DNA from: CAYJHC01 sp964369805
GTDB taxonomy: Bacteria; Bacillota; Clostridia; Peptostreptococcales; Anaerovoracaceae
NCBI GenBank assembly: GCA_964369805.1
Contig: CAYJFM010000057.1
Coordinates: forward strand, 1-8,262
Direction: 5' to 3'
Length of the DNA: 8,262 bases
Made by a program: the position numbers and the translations under genes. Below are positions 4,908 through 8,262 of this stretch, piece by piece (within the stretch, counting starts at the first letter, position 1; each line of letters opens with the position of its first letter). The notes below the pieces were generated by a model. The model was not told where the DNA came from and did not search any database. It saw only the letters and a program-made list of their open reading frames with translations.

Positions 4908-6857
4908 ATGTTTTCTTATAATTTATCATTCGAACTTGCAGCCTTATTTATTATGTGTGTTCTGCTAGTCAATTTTATTATAGATAAAGAGCTTCATTCT
5001 AAACGCTATGTAGTATTTAGAGGAATGTGTATAATAACTTTTATAAACATAAGTGTAACATTAATTACTATGGTTGTATCAGATTTCTATATGCACTCCC
5101 CACTTTGGCTTGTTGACTTAGCTAATATGTTATATTTTATTCTATTACCCTCACCAGCTATAATTTATTTTTTCTATGTAATAATATTAACCGTTCGTAA
5201 GCCAAAATTTTCGCGTCTGTTTGTCTTATTTCTTCCATACTTAATGTATGTCCTTATCATATTATCAAACTTACTATTCCGTGGAATATATACAGTAACT
5301 CCTGAAAACGGTTATATACGTGGAGACTTATATCAACTTCCATACCTTATTGTATTAATTTATGTTATTTTTATTGTCATAGCAGCTATCAAATATAGAA
5401 ATACCATTTATCGTGGTATTGCAACAATATTATGCTTAAGTTTATTATTCTCTTCAGCACTTGTCGCAGTGCAAGTTGTTTTTCCCGAGGTTGTAATGTC
5501 AGGTATCGGGAGTGCTCTGTCTATGCTATTTATTCACCTCTACATTCAAAACGAAAGTGGTTCTAAGGATGAATTAACAGGCCTAAATAGCCGTAAGACC
5601 CTTGTGTATCATATGACACGCTTTACTGAAGCACAGCAACCTTTTTCTTTATATGTGTTTAGCATTCGAAATTTCAAAACAATAAATGAAAGGCACGGCC
5701 TTGCATATGGAGATTTAATTTTGCAAGAAGTCGCTTCACATTTCACATCCTACTTCAAAAGAAAACACCTATACCGTTATAGCGGGGATGAATTTGCATT
5801 GATTAGCTTTGATTTAGCAGGATCAAGTGTTATATCAAAAGAGAAAAATATTTTAGCGGCAGCAGACCGCTTCAATAGCGCTTTTTCAGTTGAAGGAGAG
5901 GATTGCCTCGTTGGACTTGTCTACACAAGAGTGGATTTTCCAGAATTTGGTTCCAATACAAGAGAGCTTATTTCTGCAATTGATTATTCAATTAATATTC
6001 TAAAAAAACAAAGTGATGGAAGTAACTTTTACTACGACACGTCTGTTTACAATAGAGCTAAACGTATTAATAAGATAGTAGAACGCTTAAAATACGCATT
6101 AGATCATGATGGCTTTGATGCATATTACCAACCTATTCTTGCTGTGGAAACTGGTAATTTTTCTGAGGCAGAGGCTTTAATTCGTATAAAAAACAATGGT
6201 GATGATCCAATTTATCCTGATGAGTTTATACCTATCGCTGAAGAAAAAGGTCTAATTGTAGATATTACATACATAATGGTAAAAAAAGCTTGTGAAAGTA
6301 TGCGCAAAATCTATGATGAATATGGTGGTTCACTATGTTTAAATGCTATATCTGTAAACTTTCCTTACGCCCAGTTTTTAAAACCAGATATGGAAGAAAA
6401 AGTGTCTGATATTCTTAATTCCTATAACATCCCAACCCATAGGTTGAAAATCGAAATAACTGAACGTACCATTGTATCTGACACAAATATAACCCGTGAA
6501 ACAATGGAAGCCATGCAATCAAAAGGATATGTTTTTGAATTAGACGATTTTGGTGTTGATTATTCTAATTTGAATCTTATTTTAAATCTTCCAGTTAGTA
6601 TTATTAAGGTGGATAAAAGCCTTGTTGGAGCAATACTATCTAGTAGTGAAAACATGGCCTTCTTTGAACGTTTTGTACAAGGAATCAAAGCAACAAACCG
6701 AACTATTGTTGTTGAAGGCGTTGAAACAGAAGAAGCAGCAAAATATTTTATTGATTGTGGCTGTGAATTTCTTCAGGGTTTTGTATTTTCAAAACCACTT
6801 CCATTTACAAAGTATTTGGAATTCCTTAAAGCTCATAATGATGGTGAAATAAAATGA
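4908..6857 (+). CDS. 7-TM GGDEF-EAL protein, predicted c-di-GMP phosphodiesterase
   Basis: A 649-residue membrane-bound c-di-GMP protein. About seven hydrophobic helices fill residues 5-213 and form a sensor region I cannot assign to a named family. The GGDEF domain starts at DELTGLNSR (221-229) and has YSGDEF at 291-296. The metal-binding Asp of the usual D-x-D-x-F-K segment is Ser252 (FSIRNFK), and the RxxD inhibitory site is absent, so cyclase activity is doubtful; GTP binding may still occur (N260, D269, D294 remain). The EAL domain (about 390-645) looks complete: YYQPI, E422-A-L, N484, E516 in KIEITE, D546-D547-F-G, K567, E603 in VVEGVE, Q623. It is therefore expected to hydrolyse c-di-GMP to pGpG. 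Start: GGAGG six bases before ATG. Its stop overlaps the next gene's start (ATGA). Confidence 0.95.
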   Translation: MFSYNLSFELAALFIMCVLLVNFIIDKELHSKRYVVFRGMCIITFINISVTLITMVVSDFYMHSPLWLVDLANMLYFILLPSPAIIYFFYVIILTVRKPKFSRLFVLFLPYLMYVLIILSNLLFRGIYTVTPENGYIRGDLYQLPYLIVLIYVIFIVIAAIKYRNTIYRGIATILCLSLLFSSALVAVQVVFPEVVMSGIGSALSMLFIHLYIQNESGSKDELTGLNSRKTLVYHMTRFTEAQQPFSLYVFSIRNFKTINERHGLAYGDLILQEVASHFTSYFKRKHLYRYSGDEFALISFDLAGSSVISKEKNILAAADRFNSAFSVEGEDCLVGLVYTRVDFPEFGSNTRELISAIDYSINILKKQSDGSNFYYDTSVYNRAKRINKIVERLKYALDHDGFDAYYQPILAVETGNFSEAEALIRIKNNGDDPIYPDEFIPIAEEKGLIVDITYIMVKKACESMRKIYDEYGGSLCLNAISVNFPYAQFLKPDMEEKVSDILNSYNIPTHRLKIEITERTIVSDTNITRETMEAMQSKGYVFELDDFGVDYSNLNLILNLPVSIIKVDKSLVGAILSSSENMAFFERFVQGIKATNRTIVVEGVETEEAAKYFIDCGCEFLQGFVFSKPLPFTKYLEFLKAHNDGEIK

Positions 6858-8262
6858 AAATTGAAATAAATAAGAAAAGTGCTACTCCCCTGTATCTACA
6901 AATTGCTAACATTCTAAAGGAAAAAATTCAAATAAATGAACTCTTCGATGGCTATAAATTACCTACAGAAAGACACTTGGCAGAAGAACTAGAGGTTCAC
7001 AGAAACACTGTAATTAAAGCATATAGTAAGTTGATAGAAGATGAGCTAATAGTTGCATCTAGGACATCACCTAAAGGTTACTTTGTTTCCACAGAAAAAA
7101 AATCCCCCTTACCTAAAAATATTTTTTCCTCTCTTGAAAGTGAAATAAGATATGAGTTAGATGTAAAAGTTAATCTTTTTGGTGATATTTATGAAGATTC
7201 AGATAATGTAGATAAAATTTCTTTTGGAGGAATGCAAATAAGTGAAGAAGCTTACCCAGCAGAAGCCATAACAAAAATATTAATGAATATAGGTAAAGAA
7301 AACGGGAAAAAACATTATGGATACTCTCCATCCAAAAGTAGATATGATCTAAGAGAAAAATTAATTAGCACACTAAAAAAAAGAAATATAGAAGTAACAT
7401 CAAAAAACATCCAAGTAATATCTGAGACTTTACAAGGACTCGAATACATTACAAGAATGTACTTAAAACCTGGAGACATTGTTATTTCTGAAGAACCAAT
7501 TGTTCCAGAAACAATAGCAATGTTTTTAAATTACGGGGTTAGAGTAATAACTATCCCGATGCAGGCAGATGGAATCAACCTTACCCTCTTAGAAGAGGAA
7601 ATCAAAAAACATAGGCCTAGATTTATATATGTACAACCAAATTTTCATATACCAACTGGAATCCAAATGTCATATGAAAAAAGAAAAAAACTATTAGAAT
7701 GTATATATAAATATAATATTCCCCTAGTTGAAGAAGACAGCCAAAGAGAATTATATTATGAAGAACCACTTTTACCTACACTTTATGCTATGGATCAAAG
7801 AAAGCAAATAGTATATATTGATAGTTTTGCCTTTACATCAGTTCCAGCAACTATATTTGGATATATATTAGCACCAAGTGAGGTGGCAGCGTATATGGGT
7901 AAAATCATTCGAATGGAGCAAATATTAGTAAGTGGCCTAAGTCAGGGAATAATTAGCGAATTCCTAGGACCTGACTATGAAAGTCATGTGGCATTTTTGC
8001 GGAATCACTATAAGAAAAAAAGAGACCTAGCTTGTGCTGAACTTAATAAGCTAAAAACAATAATTGATGGCTTAGAATTTGAAAAGCCTAAGGGCGGTTT
8101 GATTATATGGGTAAAACTACCACAAGAAGTTAATGAACGAGCTTTGTTTAAAAAAGCAACTGAAAATGGGCTTTTATACATGCCTGGTTACTTATTTTTC
8201 CCTAACGGAAATGTTGGAGAAGCATATCTTAGGCTTTGCTTTTCTAAAGTTGACGATATGGC
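6854..8262 (+). CDS. GntR/MocR-type regulator with degenerate PLP site (3' end cut)
   Basis: 469 codons are visible and the frame is still open at the window edge; few residues should be missing for a family of about 460-500. Residues 1-77 are a GntR winged helix (YLQIANILKEKI, KLPTERHLAEEL, HRNTVIKAYSKLI, then GYFV). A fold type I aminotransferase-like domain follows: YGYSPSKSRYDLREKL, a KPGDIVISEEP segment, PNFHIPTG, and R460 in YLRLCFS near the end. In canonical members this domain binds PLP through Lys in a segment like G-S-F-S-K-T-L-x-P-x-x-R-x-G-Y. Here the segment is DSFAFTSVPATIFGY: Lys is Phe327 and the phosphate-binding Arg is Ile334. Upstream, E-D-D-Y is replaced by E293-E-D-S296. 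Probably a DNA-binding regulator that cannot form the PLP aldimine. ATG overlaps the preceding TGA, with only a weak GGTGA as ribosome site, so translation is likely coupled to the GGDEF-EAL gene. Confidence 0.9.
   Translation, partial: MKIEINKKSATPLYLQIANILKEKIQINELFDGYKLPTERHLAEELEVHRNTVIKAYSKLIEDELIVASRTSPKGYFVSTEKKSPLPKNIFSSLESEIRYELDVKVNLFGDIYEDSDNVDKISFGGMQISEEAYPAEAITKILMNIGKENGKKHYGYSPSKSRYDLREKLISTLKKRNIEVTSKNIQVISETLQGLEYITRMYLKPGDIVISEEPIVPETIAMFLNYGVRVITIPMQADGINLTLLEEEIKKHRPRFIYVQPNFHIPTGIQMSYEKRKKLLECIYKYNIPLVEEDSQRELYYEEPLLPTLYAMDQRKQIVYIDSFAFTSVPATIFGYILAPSEVAAYMGKIIRMEQILVSGLSQGIISEFLGPDYESHVAFLRNHYKKKRDLACAELNKLKTIIDGLEFEKPKGGLIIWVKLPQEVNERALFKKATENGLLYMPGYLFFPNGNVGEAYLRLCFSKVDDM

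Noticed and set aside
6622..6852. Alternative plus-strand frame inside the EAL domain
   Set aside because: It overlaps the conserved catalytic part of the EAL domain in another frame and has no recognisable features.

Overview
The window is a strongly AT-rich bacterial segment with AAGGAGG-type ribosome binding sites and AT-rich intergenic DNA. It looks chromosomal and fits a low-GC Firmicute of the Clostridia/Tissierellia kind; genus cannot be told from the sequence. It is not a finished assembly: a 10-N scaffold gap at 1903-1912 interrupts a gene. No rRNA, tRNA, insertion sequence, CRISPR array or phage gene was seen.

Left part, all on the minus strand, read from high to low coordinates. 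A large CPA2/Kef-type cation:proton antiporter (2286-4607) comes first. Next is a small DUF3870-like protein (1816-2153), whose true C-terminus becomes visible only when the reading frame is changed across the N gap. Then comes a dicarboxylate/amino acid:cation symporter (122-1450), followed after 39 bp by the first 27 codons of a probable class III PLP aminotransferase (82 to 1, cut by the window edge). Symporter and aminotransferase look like one operon for uptake and conversion of an amino acid. That operon has a good sigma-A-type promoter (1635-1663) and a roughly 180-nt leader holding a strong intrinsic terminator before the symporter start, so it is probably controlled by attenuation.

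Right part, plus strand. Across a divergent intergenic region (4608-4907), a seven-TM GGDEF-EAL protein (4908-6857) is followed with an ATGA overlap by a GntR/MocR-type regulator (6854 to the window end, nearly complete). The EAL domain has a full set of catalytic residues. The GGDEF domain has lost a metal-binding Asp and its inhibitory site, so the protein is predicted to be a c-di-GMP phosphodiesterase with a regulatory GGDEF domain. The MocR partner keeps the fold signatures of an aminotransferase, but Phe stands where the PLP-binding Lys should be and the nearby cofactor contacts are also changed. It may be a PLP-independent MocR derivative.

The most interesting items are the Lys-less MocR protein coupled to a c-di-GMP enzyme, the terminator-bearing leader of the symporter operon, the unusual substrate-site residues of the symporter, and the gap-induced misframing of the DUF3870 gene.
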